Below are positions 12,701-24,085 of a stretch of 64,000 nt of DNA, piece by piece. Each line of letters opens with the position of its first letter. The first letter of the stretch is position 1. The stretch is from Porpolomopsis calyptriformis (Eukaryota > Basidiomycota > Agaricomycetes > Agaricales > Hygrophoraceae), in assembly GCA_951640195.1 (NCBI GenBank), contig OX621171.1, positions 558,001 through 622,000 on the forward strand. Reading direction: 5' to 3'. Made by a program: the position numbers and the translations under genes. The notes under the pieces are model-generated. The model searched no databases, was not told the origin of the DNA, and worked only from the letters and a program-made list of their open reading frames with translations.

Positions 12701-13716
12701 GCGAGTATGCAGCGGATGTAGCGAGTCTGATAGAATATTTCAGTCAGTCAGACCTGATCTTCAAAGGAGAAAATAACTTGCCCGATGTGCCGAGTCGTTC
12801 TTGCAATCCAGTCGGATTACCTCAATGATGCTCATCTGTAACAACTCTTCGAGCCCAGTGATCTGATCGTACAGACTCAAAATCCATTCGACAGCTTTCG
12901 GCATAGAGCAGTGCGCAAGGAATACAAACGCGTTACGTTTGCAGGTTGCATCGGTCTCGGCGGCGAGAAAGGTCTGCATGAGCTCTAGCGCATCGGGTAT
13001 GAGATTTTCGAACTCGCGGTAGATGGAGTAGATGGCAAAGACGGCGTTCTTTCGAACATACGAGTGGCGGTGCTCAAGGCATGAACGACAAGTGGGAACG
13101 AGAGGTTCTAGAAGCTCTGCGTCTTTGGAAATTTTTTGTAGGAAGCGGAGTGTCGCGCCGCAAATGTATTCATTAGGGTGTTGCTGAAGGTGTCTTCATA
13201 GGATGAAAATGGATGGCCACTCGAAACACTCACGAGGTCATTACGGATGGCATTACTTCAGATAGAGTTAGCCTAGCGAGTTTGGAGAACACGAAGAGAC
13301 ACATACACAACCAGAATCATTTCTTGCTTGAGCTTGCCGTTCTCGTCATACTTTGGGCATACTTCCCAATAAAAATGGAGCAATCTTTTCAACCTTTTGT
13401 TCCGTGAGGGCATGACATATTGAATAATTGGCATAAGGAGAGTGGGCTAACGGGGGTCAACTAACTGAACATAATGGCCGCAACCAACGAATAAAAGGGA
13501 CTTTACCTGCGGGTTTCCATTGATGGTGGAGATGAGAATCTTCCGCAAGGTGTTAATCTTGACTTCGTCGGTGCCCTTCTCCAAGCCAGCTTTGAGTTCC
13601 TGGGTGGACAACGACTCTGAACTGGCTTCAAAGACGAAGGCGTTTCTAATGAAGGGATTTCTAAAGCGGCACACGTCGAGCACGACAAGCAGCACTCCTA
13701 AAAGAAAATCCTTCAA
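9733..13716 (-). pseudogene. Coatomer subunit beta (SEC26), frameshifted
   Basis: Beta-COP is part of the COPI coat for Golgi-to-ER retrograde transport. Exons in order show ELKAGLEKGTDEVKINTLRK (13.6 kb), MPIIQYVMPSRNK, YWEVCPKYDENGKLKQEM and ALELMQTFLAAETDATCKRN (12.95 kb). They continue with DRLDALRSKHGPVLDSL (12.45 kb), KSGKVFRGVLWILGEY (11.85 kb), VRQAMLVMTSI (11.28 kb) and the C-terminal [26 protein letters not shown] and [19 protein letters not shown] (9.74 kb). The order and spacing are those of the whole family protein. Lesions are a 20-bp tandem duplication at 12683-12722 and a 1-nt loss near 12500. No start Met lies upstream of FVFEASSES; a CSTF2-like piece on the other strand begins there, so the 5' end seems replaced. 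Confidence 0.9.
12683..12722. repeat. 20-bp perfect tandem duplication inside beta-COP
   Basis: The unit gagtatgcagcggatgtagc occurs twice in direct succession, and a third, partial start (gagtc) follows. Removing one unit restores the expected reading [21 protein letters not shown] in beta-COP. No AG acceptor lies between the copies, so splicing cannot remove one of them. Confidence 0.9.
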
Positions 13717-13728
13717 TGCTCTCCTTCA

Positions 13729-13960
13729 TGCCAAATCCACACCACCTAGCAGAGGACCAGTTGCTTGAGCTCCTCCTTCAGCTCAAGGTACGTTCCATTC
13801 CATATCTTGACCTCCATCCAACTGTTCAATCCACCAGAAAACCACACCTGAATCGGCACGCGCGATCCTGAATTCTCAACCGCAGATCGCCTACGCCCTC
13901 ATCACTCTCATGGTGAACATCAACGCCGTGAACATCGATGTCCTCCAGGCCCGTCCATTA
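13729..13960 (+). pseudogene. CSTF2/Rna15-like hinge-region fragment
   Basis: The plus strand reads MPNPHHLAEDQLLELLLQLK. A canonical intron (13786 to about 13836) follows, then TPESARAILNSQPQIAYALITL. This resembles the hinge domain of the cleavage stimulation factor 64-kDa subunit (AYALxxx and QxRxxLxxxPQ pattern), used in mRNA 3'-end formation. There is no RRM upstream and no C-terminal domain downstream. The piece is wedged antisense between the truncated beta-COP 5' end and the RPN7 3' end. The identification rests on about 60 residues. Confidence 0.5.
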
Positions 13961-13969
13961 CTTCACTTG

Positions 13970-15075
13970 CGTTATACCATCCTCACATATCTCCAACAGA
14001 AAACAGTGGCAGCTTTCGGAGCCGCACAAGCCCAACGAATTTAGCAAAACATCGCCCTGTCTGACCACCACCTCGTATTGTGCGTTCTTCAACGACGGTC
14101 GCGTCGTCTCCACGATGCCGTACACTTTGTCGATAGAGCAGTGTAATCGGCCGTTTGCGATGAACCGCGATAATTCACTGAAGGAAGTGAATTTTTGAGA
14201 GGGAACCATCACCCGAAGAAAGGGAATCACCTGTCCACAAACTCTTGCTCACGCCAAATGCTCGGCTGAGACTGTCAAGTGTAAGACTCCGATAGGATTC
14301 CAACAGCTGGCTGTAGGCGAGGATACGCATCTCGCGTATGTAGTAGCGAGCGTGTGGGGAGAGGAGACGAGAAGGTAAGAGCAGGGTTTGCTCGAGTGTG
14401 GCTAAATTGTGACCGTTTGAGGATAAGGGACCGAGGGAAAGAAAATAACTCACCGAGTGCAACAAAGAACTTGTCGTAATGACAGTCGTACAGGTTTTTG
14501 ACCAGGTCACCTAGGATGGGGAGTTCGGGGAGGGCTTGGGTCACTTCTGGTGCAGCAATGATCTACGTTCGCTTGGGATATCGGTAATATGTTCGTGAGG
14601 GGAAATCCCATCCTCTCACCTTTTTCTTCAAATCAACTCTTTTAAGCGTCAGCGTGTTCGCAATGACCGTTAGAGCAACAAATGCATTGTATGAAAGCAG
14701 CTCCGGCAGTGAATGTAGAGAGGGCGTCGATAAAAAGCTCGCCGCATCGTTTGAACTGACGGATAGAAAGAAGGTGAAGGCCGTTGTAGACCTTGAGCCG
14801 ATTACGTCGATCCCAGTCACCACCTGCCTCGATTAGCCTGTCGAGACAAACAGACGGTCCGTCAAGTGTTCAAGGACTTTGAGAGGTAAGAACGCACTTG
14901 TCAGCTTGTTTTAGTTGTGTAGAGATAAGTTCATGGTCGCCGAAGAAAAAACCGATTCTGACAAGAGTGAGTACGATGTCTATCCGAGAACTGAGTCCTG
15001 GAGTCTTCTCTCGTGCAAGTTGCTGTGCTTCTATCGATCGGTCCTGAGCGGTGTACAGATATGCCCAGGACATGT
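13970..15075 (-). pseudogene. 26S proteasome regulatory subunit RPN7 (PSMD6), 5'-truncated and frameshifted
   Basis: Exons encode RSIEAQQLAREKTPG and SRIDIVLTLVRIGFFFGDHEL (15.0 kb). Next are [20 protein letters not shown] (14.8 kb), [20 protein letters not shown] (14.68 kb) and [23 protein letters not shown] (14.5 kb). The PCI end is [19 protein letters not shown], then [20 protein letters not shown] and IVETTRP..KNAQYE..V.QGD.LLN (14.0-14.2 kb). RPN7 is a lid subunit of the proteasome. Roughly the first 100 family residues are absent, replaced by Ser-rich sequence of another gene. Near 14701-14708 the frame changes between FTA and ELLSYN without room for an intron, as if 2 nt were lost. The last residues are also unclear. 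Confidence 0.85.
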
Positions 15076-15694
15076 GCTTCTCTGCGGCGGTAAAGGTGCC
15101 TTGTGAGAGAGGGAAGGACGTGCGGGTCGTGGAGAGGGGATGGAGGAGCAGGAGGCAGCGGAGGTACGTGGAGAGGAGGCGGAGCCAGAAGAACTGGTGG
15201 AAGAGTTGCGATTGTGGGGGATACGTTGCTGTTGTGTGGTGGTAATGGTAGAGACGGAAGAAGTGGTGCGATGTGCACCATTGGAGAGCTGTTGAGAAGG
15301 GGTACTGCTGGTGCGATTGCGAAGGGCGGGGGATGAGGGAGTGGAATGGCCATTGTTGGAGGTACTTTTAGCGCTTTGGGCGCTGTTTGTCCGCGGTCGT
15401 GAACTGCCATAGTTGTGGCCGTGGCTGGAGGCGGAGTTGACGGAAGAGGTAGAATCTGAAGCATCTCTATGACGGTATGGAGGCTGGGGAGTGAAGGGTG
15501 CCAATCTGGGGAGTCTGTGGTATGGTTGAGGTGGGAGTTGCCAGCTCTCAGCTGGCAACCGAGATGGGCGGCGGGGCTGGGTTGAACATGTACGGTAAAA
15601 AAATAAGAATAAACAGTAAAATAAAACAAATAACTTACCTTGAACGGGGTTCCCTGCTTGAGGAACCATCGACACCGTCGGGCATTGTCGTCCT
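15075..15694 (-). CDS. Unrecognised Ser/Thr/Pro-rich N-terminal fragment
   Basis: From an ATG at 15694 the strand reads MPDGVDGSSSREPRSR. A good intron donor (gtaagt) and an acceptor (acccag near 15585) follow, then a low-complexity Ser/Thr/Asn/Pro-rich segment of about 150 residues. Near 15100 the frame ends or merges with RPN7 exons. I do not recognise the family; such tails are common in fungal kinases and transcription factors. It is probably the 5' end of a different gene that became joined to RPN7. Confidence 0.35.
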
Positions 15695-15708
15695 GCTGAG
15701 GGTGATGG

Positions 15709-15768
15709 GTGGCTGAGTATGAAGACTCCGACAACCACTCAGCTGTCGGAGTTTTCGTACTCAGCCAC
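15709..15768. repeat. 25-bp imperfect palindrome
   Basis: Arms at 15709-15733 (gtggctgagtatgaagac...) and 15744-15768 pair at 23 of 25 positions around a 10-nt spacer. The half-site cagc.tgtcggagttt recurs once more at 15774-15791. It could form a hairpin or be the end of a small inverted-repeat element. Confidence 0.75.
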
Positions 15769-15828
15769 TAAATGGCTGTCGGAGTTTCTGCTTAGTCATT
15801 TGCGACTCTGTCCGGGTGGTTTACCATC

Positions 15829-16077
15829 ATGTCCGACAGAATCCTCCAAGCATTGCAAGAACTGCGGGATGAAATGAATGCAAAAAGGAGGGAGGATATG
15901 AAGCTAATGTCAACCCGATTTGACAATTTGGATACCCACTTTACAGGACTTGCGAACGACTTCACCCAATTGGGGGACAACCTCCACCAATCATTTCAAA
16001 CATGGGCCAAAGAGGCCGAAGACAGGGTCGCCTTGAATGTTCTCGCAGTCAACAAGCCTCGTATTGATGCCCTCTGA
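15829..16077 (+). CDS. Small coiled-coil-like ORF of 82 residues
   Basis: The ORF opens with MSDRILQALQELRDEMNAK and continues with heptad-like leucine and charge spacing up to a TGA at 16077. It resembles the short N-terminal segments found in many mobile-element-derived basidiomycete ORFs, but no domain is recognised. It lies between the palindrome and HHK copy 2. It could be a real small gene or a fragment. Confidence 0.3.
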   Translation: MSDRILQALQELRDEMNAKRREDMKLMSTRFDNLDTHFTGLANDFTQLGDNLHQSFQTWAKEAEDRVALNVLAVNKPRIDAL

Positions 16078-16563
16078 GATTACATCCACACACTCAAACC
16101 ATGCAATTGGTAAATTCCCATTTATCAATGAACCATTGTTGGCTCATTTAATTTCCTCTAAAGCTCATCTGCCCTGATGGCTGCCACTCCCATTGAATGC
16201 AAAAAACCATGCCATTGGTAATTATCTTTTTCCTCTTAGACTACTTTTCTCATAGCATTCAGCAAACCGCACCAACCCACTTTCTTTGAGGAAGATGAAG
16301 ACGAAGAACACACATCTAGGGTCTCTTCGGAAAGTAGGGGGACATTTGGGAAATGAGTTGGTGATGTTGTGTCTCGACTCAAACCATACCCTTTGTACTC
16401 GGTCTTTCAGTCTCGCTGATTTCTGATGGCTTGTAAACAATGGTTCAGATCATTGCACCCTCTCCTCTCTGTGCCATCTACGCCACCTGCCTCACGACGT
16501 TCATCTTTTACTGCGTTATAAAACTCTACCATCTTTGCTCAACACAATACAACGGTTATCATC
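16078..16563. other. Intergenic, no supported gene
   Basis: Only short ORFs without recognisable features. This sequence takes the place of the HHK promoter and ERG24 segment found beside copies 1 and 3, so HHK copy 2 has no homologous upstream region. Confidence 0.5.
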
Positions 16564-19500
16564 ACCAACATCGTTGACAATCAGTCACCGTCGCCTTCAA
16601 CCTTTCTCCCTTATCTTGTCGCTCTCTTGTCCGTCTATGAGCTTGGTCCTTCGGCAGCTCCAATCCCCAGATACGATGGCCCCACAGATAAACAGATGGA
16701 TATCATCCTCAGGTCGCTCAGTGCAATGGCGAGACGGATGTACACTGCAGAAGACACGCTTGCTTCCATTAAAGCGTCCGAGAGCTGGCAATTGAACGGA
16801 ACAGATACAAAAAATGAGACGAAGTGTGGGTGATATACCCTCCTTCACCAACGAGCTTTCACCGCATTCTATCTATCATCACATCATCGCCAACGGTGAG
16901 TCCCACCCAAGCAACAATAATGGCGCCATCGAACAGGACGTCGAAATGGAACCACGAGATGACGACCATCCATCCACCATCCCCTGTCCACCCCCAAATG
17001 GCCGCCCGGAACATATCTCCCTCGAAAACCTCACAAGCTTTGCCCCAACCAAGCATACCCGATACCTTTACACCACAACGGCCTCCGCGCCGGCCTCTTC
17101 CCATGGACATCACTCCATCTGCCCGACCTGCGGGAGGGTCGCCACCGACGCCACCACCATGAGACATGTGTACACCGACCCTTCTGTCGGTTTGTCTTCC
17201 GTTGCGTTCGAGAGCGGGATGAGTGCCGTCGAGGAGCTGCGGTTGCTCAAGGCACAAGTCCAAGATGTCGCTCGTGTTTGTAACGCCGTCGCTAGGGGTG
17301 ACTTATCTCAGAAGATAACCGTGCCAGTACAAGGCGTCGTCATGGTCCAACTCAAAGACGTTATCAATACTATGGTGCGAATTACTCTATCATAATTCCA
17401 TTGTACGCCACCGTTATATTGTACATAGGTCGATAAATTGGGACAGTTCGCTAAGGAGGTTACTCGAGTCAGTCAAGAGGTCGGCACAGAAGGGTGAGTG
17501 ATCTTTTGCCACCATGCAGAATTACTAGTAAACTCGGCGGACAAGCTCTTGTCCTCGACGTCGAAGGAACCTGGCGAGAACTCACAGGCGTAGTCAACAA
17601 CCTTGCCGCTAATCTCACTAGTCAAGTCCGGTCGATTGCAAAAGTCACCAAGGCAGTCGCACTAGGAGACTTGTCCAAGCAGATCGAAGTGGATGCCCGC
17701 GGCGAGATCTTAGATTTGAAGAACACCGTGAACGGTATGGTCGTGCGACTCCGTGCGTTGGCGGCGGAAGTGACGAGGGTGACGCTGGAAGTAGGCAGTA
17801 AAGGGAAGCTCGGGGGGCAAGCGCATGTTCCAGACGTGGAAGGTGTTTGGTTCGAGCTTGTCAGGAATGTAAGTGTCTATTTTTGAGTTTTTGAGTGGAT
17901 GTACGGTTGCCTTATCTCATTCTTATAAAAGGTCAATCGAATGTGCTCAAGTTTAACCGATCAAGTTCGCTCGATTGCTCATGTCACCACCGCTGTAGCC
18001 AAGGGCGACCTTACACAGAACATTGAGATACTTGTCGAGGGGGAGATGGCAACGCTCAAAGGAACTGTCAATTCTATGGTGGACCAGTTGAGTACATTTG
18101 CGAGTGAGGTTACGAGGGTTGCTCTCGAGGTGGGGACTCAGGGAATACTCGGTGGTCAAGCTAGGGTCGAAGGGGTGCAGGGCACTTGGGCCGACCTGAC
18201 GAGGAATGTTAATGTGCGTTTGTTCTACTTTCTTGTGATTCTGTAAACACACGCCCCCTTCCTTCTCCAGAAAATGGCAAGCAACTTAACGGATCAAGTG
18301 CGTTCAATCTCAGAAGTGACGAAAGCCGTGGCGCTGGGCGACCTCGGGAAACTTGTGAACGTCGATGTGCAGGGCGAGATGCTCGATCTGAAGATGACTG
18401 TGAATTCCATGGTAGCCCAGCTGTCGACTCTCGCGAAGGAGGTGACTCGGGTATCACTAGAGGTAGGGACAGGGGGCATTTTAGGTGGGCAGGCGTTTGT
18501 TCCGGATGTACAGGGGACGTGGAAGGTGTGTTGTGTTCTGCGACTTTTTTTTTCTCGCTCATTCTATCCCATAGGTTCTCACCGACAACGTGAACTTTAT
18601 GGCGATGAACTTGACGAATCAAGTGCTCTCAATCGCCGAGGTTACCAAGGCCGTTGCTGGAGGCAATTTGACGAAGAAGATCGAGGTAGATGTGAGGGGT
18701 GAGATTTTGGGACTGAAGGAGACGGTTAATGGGATGACAGAGAGTTTGAGCCTATTTGCTGATGAGGTTACGCGTGTGGCGAGGGAGGTCGGGACCGAAG
18801 GGCGATTAGGAGGGCAAGCCAGGGTTACAAATGTCGGTGGGACTTGGAAGGTGAGGACCCTACCTCTTGTTTCTCACGAGGGCACTGATGTTGTTGGGTA
18901 GGACTTGACAGACAACGTGAATGTTATGGCTAACAATGTGTGTTTTCTTGTTTCTTTATCACCGCATTCTGACATTTTCTTTCTGCTCTAGCTCACTTTG
19001 CAAGTCCGGTCGATTGCCGTTGCGACCGTACGTCCATCCCACTTTGAGCATTCCATCATTGTCTTTAATGAGCCCATTTGCACATTCCCTGCTCATATAG
19101 ACCGCAGTAGCTTGTGGGGATCTCACGCAGAAGATCACTGGTGTGTCGGTCTCGGGCGAAATGTTAAGCCTCGTGAACACAATAAACGACATGATTGACC
19201 AACTAGCGATATTTGCTGCCGAGGTGAAGAAAGTAGCGCGCGAGGTCGGGACAGAAGGGAAATTGGGAGTGCAGGCTGAGGTTGGGAACGTGCAGGGTAT
19301 TTGGCAGGAGATCACGTACGACGCCCGTCCCTGTGGTCCAAGTGGTACGTTTACTAATGGCTTCCGTGGTGGTATTTGGATCGGCAGATTATCTGTGAAT
19401 ACCATGGCGGGGAATTTGACAACTCAGGTTCTCGGGTTCGCGCAGATATCGGCGGCGGCCATGGACGGCGATTTCACGCGGTTCATCATAGTTGAGGCGA

Positions 19501-20445
19501 GTGGGGAGATGGACTCGCTCAAGACGCAGATCAATCAAATGGTTTACAATTTGAGGGATAGTATACAAAAGAATACCGCCGCGAGGGAGGCAGCTGAGTT
19601 GGCCAATAGGAGTAAGAGTGAGTTTTTGGCAAATATGTCGCATGAGATCAGGTTCGTCTGTCTTTCGTTCGTTTTAGTTCTGGCTCTGATGCGAAGGTGA
19701 TACTAGGACCCCAATGAATGGGATTATTGGGATGACAGAGTTGACGCTTGATAGTGACCTGAATCGATCGCAGCGGGAGAGCCTTTTGTTGGTTCATAGT
19801 CTCGCGAGATCGCTTCTGTTGATCATTGACGACATTCTTGATATATCGAAAAGTATGTCTCGATTTACCCTTCATTGTATGTTGCCCTTCCTGAATTGTC
19901 TTCTTTCCACCCCTAGTTGAGGCGGGTCGTATGACTATGGAGGCAGTATCCTATTCTCTGCGCCAGACCGTTTTCGGTATCCTCAAGACGCTGGTCGTCC
20001 GTGCCTCACAGAATAATCTGGATCTTACCTACGACGTTGAAGCCGACATTCCTGATCACCTTATTGGCGACTCCCTGAGGTTGCGACAGGTTATTACCCA
20101 TCTGGTTGGGAATGCCATCAAGTTTACGCCACCATCCAAGGTTCGCAAGGGTCACGTCAATTTGAGCACGCGACTGCTGGCCCGGGATGACCAGAGTGTC
20201 ACTCTGGAATTTTGTGTCACAGACACAGGGATTAGGATAGCCAAAGATAAGCTTAATTTGATATTTGACACATTCTGCCAGGCGGATGGGTCTACTACCA
20301 GGGTAAGTACACCGATTCAGGTTGTTTTTGCGGGCTACGAGAACTCATTCACCTGGTAGGAGTACGGGGGTACTGGTTTGGGCCTTTCCATCTCGAAGAG
20401 GTTGGTGTTGTTGATGCAGGGCAACGTGTGGGTGGAGAGTGAGGC
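16564..20445 (+). pseudogene. Group III hybrid histidine kinase, copy 2 (3'-truncated)
   Basis: This matches copy 1 exon by exon and intron by intron from ACC-AAC-ATC (where the start ATG is replaced by ATC) to the HATPase G-box. The variable N-terminus, all HAMP repeats, the H-box (SHEIR), N-box and [10 protein letters not shown] are present. Homology ends at 20443-20445 in GNVWVESE, so the receiver and 3' end are gone. Extra lesions are a missing start codon, an inserted T at 16815 that shifts the frame, and Gly-to-Arg within the DTGIGIA motif. Positions that are stops in copy 1 (18314 region, 20009 region) are sense codons here. It points away from copy 1, in inverted orientation. Confidence 0.9.
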
Positions 20446-21363
20446 CCAGTGAAAAACCCGTTTATTTAGAACGAGTTGCAATGATGCAACAGATGGCTGG
20501 GTACCATTTCCCCACTCTAAATCGACATATTTGTTGGGTTACTTTTTCAGATTGGCTCCAGACGGAGCTCGCGCCGTCTTGGTGCAAAGGATGGGTATGT
20601 CATTATCCTTGATTTTACATTCATAGATGCTTTTCATAAACCTCGAGCTTTTCCCATCATCTGATGTCCTCACCGTTATAGAGATTTATTGTCTCCATTT
20701 ACCGTTAAAACTCTTGTCTTCATAGCAAACTGGTTTTTCCAAGTAACGGTCATCTTTGCATCGAATGCCCTTTGCCACAAAAATCTCAGAGTTGACATTA
20801 TCAACAAGTCTCACTCAGCTGGCGAGGCGTCTTTTTTACAAGTGCGGATCTACACCGAATACAAGCCACCTTACCCCAACAGGGCCCGCGGATATTGTAA
20901 TAGCCACAGGGGGAGAGGTTGCCACGCACACCCTGAGCCGCGGGGGGATTTGCAGGGGCGGTATCGGTCATGGGTGTGTGGGTGTGGGTGTGGGTGTGGG
21001 TGTGGGGGATAATCCAGGTTTGGCACGTGGACCAGGGCGGATGATCGATCGATCGAGGGACATGTGCGTTCCGTCCCTTGCTCCGTTTCCCCAACAAGTC
21101 AATAAAAACTCAAGTGAGATCATCGATCCTGGGACCGATTCCAGCATCAGAAAGATCAATTCGATCACCGCTTACCACCACCACCCCACACGCACCCTTC
21201 TTCACTCCCTTTCCCAAGCACCGGCTCGGATTCACTTTTCAATTCTAAACGGCAATATACACATGTATAGCTATAATGTATATCAATAGAAGAACAAAGG
21301 GGAATCCGAAATTGTATTATCACCGCGCACACGTAAGGTACCCATCACATTCTCACCAGCCAT
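20446..21363. other. Non-coding or unrecognised stretch with a GGGTGT microsatellite
   Basis: After the HHK copy 2 breakpoint no conserved exon is recognisable. A (GGGTGT)n tract lies at about 20971-21008 and accounts for the Cys-Gly and Thr-Pro repeat ORFs on both strands. It is interstitial and does not match a TTAGGG telomere. Confidence 0.5.
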
Positions 21364-23467
21364 TCACCGACCGGTGTACCTTCTCGCCTTCCTTATCCGC
21401 TCTCCAAATATCCAGAGCAACCATGGTCTAGAGTGCAGGTAGGTTTATTGATCAACATCTGAATATGGCAAGAAGGAACCACGTACGCGGGACAGCCGAT
21501 GACGATCCCAATGACCGCTAAAACCGTATTGCCTTTTCCCGGTCCCAGTTTATGGTACATCGCAGGGGCGAAGAGCGGGAATGAAAATCCGGCGATGGAA
21601 CGGAGACATCCGGTTGCGGCCAACGCTATCAAAGAATAAGAGGAAAGGAGGATACTTAGAGAGGTGGAACGTACCCGAGGCGGCATGTAATTGATACATA
21701 TCGACCACGTATGTGGTCGTGCCCTGAAAAATTAACGTCATGCCGCTGCCGGTAAGCGCCATCCCCTGTTGCGAAGGTGAGTGTACGAAAACAAGAAAGG
21801 AAAGGAAGAGACAATGTCTGCCACGATCCAATGAACTTTTTTCTCGGGTGCCCATCCGGCGATGAGAAGACCGATAGGAACGAGAATGGAGCCAGGGATC
21901 ATGGACGCTAGCGAAAGCCGTTCAACGGGTTAGGATGATAAAAGAGGGATGGAACTGACGCAACCGAAACTCGGGTTTGCCCACACCCCCGTTCTTTTTC
22001 TTAAAATGACTATAAGTGGAATCGAAATAGAGCGCGTTCAACTGGGAGGTGCCGATGAGACCGATTCCGAGGGCGAGGTAATGTAAACCGGCGATCCCCG
22101 GTCGTTCGCTGTACGTGTCACCGTAAATCTCGGGCATGGTGGTGAGGAAGACTGAGAAAAAGGTCAAGTTGAATTAAGGAACGATTGGGAACGACTTGCG
22201 GTAGAAAAGGCCGTAAACAAAGGCGGTGTATACAGCTATTAGTTGGAGGATGGGTTCTTGGGACAACATGAGGAAGGGTCGGGTGAGTGCATTTGCGAAT
22301 AGATGTTTCCAGCTATGAATGGGATGAATGAAGATGAAGGGAAAGGAGAGCGAGTGGGCTCACTGTCGATCCTCGGTCTCGTAGATGGTGCGGATTCGGA
22401 CGGAGATTGTCTCGGGAGGTAGACTGGCGATGATCTTCTTCTTTTTTCTCTCCAACAAGGTTGGGGGATAAGCTGGGTAAGGTGAGTAGGGGTGGAGGAT
22501 GAGTTGAATTGACATACTCTCTTGGAGATAGATGAAACCGAAGAGCTGGATGATGGCGTCGAGTATAGCGGTTGACCAAAACTATGTACGATTATGAAAG
22601 ATGTAGGTAGGAGGGGGACGGGACATACTACCCAAGGCCAGGTTGAGTTTTCGACGATCCTGTGAGGGGATGAGTGGGAGGGATGGGAGGGATGGGAGGG
22701 AAGGTACCAAGCGCCGGCGACAGGGCCGAGTACGGGGCCGAGCCAGGGACCGATAGAGTATATGGCGACGGCCTGGCCACGTTCTTCGAGAGACCAACAA
22801 TCGCCGAGAACGCCTCCACCGATCTGGGGAATAGGGGGGGGGGGGGGGTGAGAGAAGGAGGGGGGAGGAGGGGAGGAACGGACGAAAAGAGCTGCGCTTC
22901 CGCCGATTCCGGCCAAAAAGCGGCAGACAATGAGTTGAGTTGGGTTTTTAGCAAACCCACAAGCCAAGTTCCAAACTGGATATGGTTAGGAATTGGGTGT
23001 TAATAGGAGGGGAGGGAGTACCGAAATAAAATAAGTTTGAGAGTCGGAGGACGCGAGAGCGTCCATAGAGTTCGGATAGGGGACCTAGGAAGAGTGGACC
23101 GAGGGCTTTGGGGGGGAGTGAGAGGAAGAAGGGGAGGGAGGGGGGCACGGACCATAAGCGAGAATGAATACGGAAGTCATCATGGCGACGAGTACATTAT
23201 TTGTGACACCGAACTGTCTTGCGATTTGATCGCTGGCGGGTGCGGTGATGGCGGAGGATACGGGGGATATGAATGTGAAGGAGGATACAATGATAGCTGT
23301 AACCCATTTTTGTCTACGAGTCCAACTAGAGAAGTTGAGTAGGGAGTGAGGGGGGGTTGTGTGTGTGGAACGTACTTCAGAGGGTTTGTCGGGTCATCCT
23401 GGCCGTCCCAGTCGACAATGGTGGGGGAGGGGGGGCGATCGGGAAGGGGGGGGGAACGGTCGGGCAT
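21364..23467 (-). CDS. MFS multidrug-type (DHA1) transporter
   Basis: The protein starts MPDRSPPLPDRPP at 23467 and is split into about nine exons. Seen in order are a cytosolic tail with VDWDGQDDPTNP (typical of fungal DHA1 exporters), KWVTAIIVSSFTFISPVSSA (TM1) and LGPLSELYGRSRVL (MFS motif A). Then come CRFLAGIGGSAALFV, GGGVLGDCWSLEERGQA, GPWLGPVLGPVAGAW (motif C), PEIYGDTY, GLIGTSQLNALYF, LAATGCLRSIAGFSFPLFAP and a C-terminal PWLLWIFGERIRKARRYTGR. The stop is TGA at 21366-21364. It is a proton-driven plasma-membrane exporter of unknown substrate. One acceptor is preceded by a long C tract (about 22837-22848). No lesion was found, unlike its neighbours. Confidence 0.85.
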
Positions 23468-23673
23468 GGGTGGGAGGGAGTGGGAGGTGCGAAAGGAGTG
23501 AGTTGGGATGTATTACATATTATAACAGCAAGGTACGTCGGGAAATACCGAGGTAGCCGGGAAGGGATTAGATGGGATGGTCCGGGTCATAGCTGTCCAA
23601 GTAAAGTCGACCGATAGTTTTCGAATATGGTGAAAGGGACGCTGAGGGGTGTCGACGGAGGGAATGAGATTAG

Positions 23674-23712
23674 ACAAAAATGGGTTACAGCAGTCACCGT
23701 ATCCTCCTTCAA
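23674..23712 (+). pseudogene. Inverted 40-bp echo of the MFS first transmembrane exon
   Basis: The plus strand reads RQKWVTAVTVSSF, while the MFS gene on the minus strand (about 23276-23315) reads RQKWVTAIIVSSF. The stretch agrees with the reverse complement at about 34 of 40 bases and then diverges. It is probably a remnant of a second, divergently oriented MFS gene. Confidence 0.55.
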
Positions 23713-24085
23713 GATAACCAAATGAAAGTCCGACGGTGAGTCCGACTCGAGTTGCTCACCTAATCATCAACGAGTAGTAGCATTGACGGACCCATACTGT
23801 ATGGCAAGTTCATCCTCAACCTAGGTTTCCAAACCTGTCCCCTTCTCTTCATCGTCGATCAGTACGTCATTCCGATTAACTCTATTCCGTCATGTCTCCC
23901 TTCCTTCTCACCACTCAGTCAATCATCGCCTATTTGAATTCAATTCAACCCTCATTCTCGGTGGTAATTCTCTCTCTTTTCTTCCTATTCCAATCCTAAT
24001 CCCCTTTCAGCTCTGGGTCATACTCAATTAGATCCCCTCATTCACTCCCCTCTTTTGCCTTCCTCTCTTCTCATCATCGTCTCCC
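23713..24085. other. Intergenic, no supported gene
   Basis: Pyrimidine-rich sequence upstream of the plus-strand ORF at 24086, suitable as a fungal promoter; nothing else was recognised. Confidence 0.4.

Noticed and set aside
20971..21008. Possible telomeric repeat (GGGTGT)n
   Set aside because: It is a short interstitial microsatellite and does not match the TTAGGG of basidiomycete telomeres.
22239..22967. 242-codon minus-strand ORF as a separate gene
   Set aside because: It contains MFS exons read through their introns; the spliced MFS model explains it.
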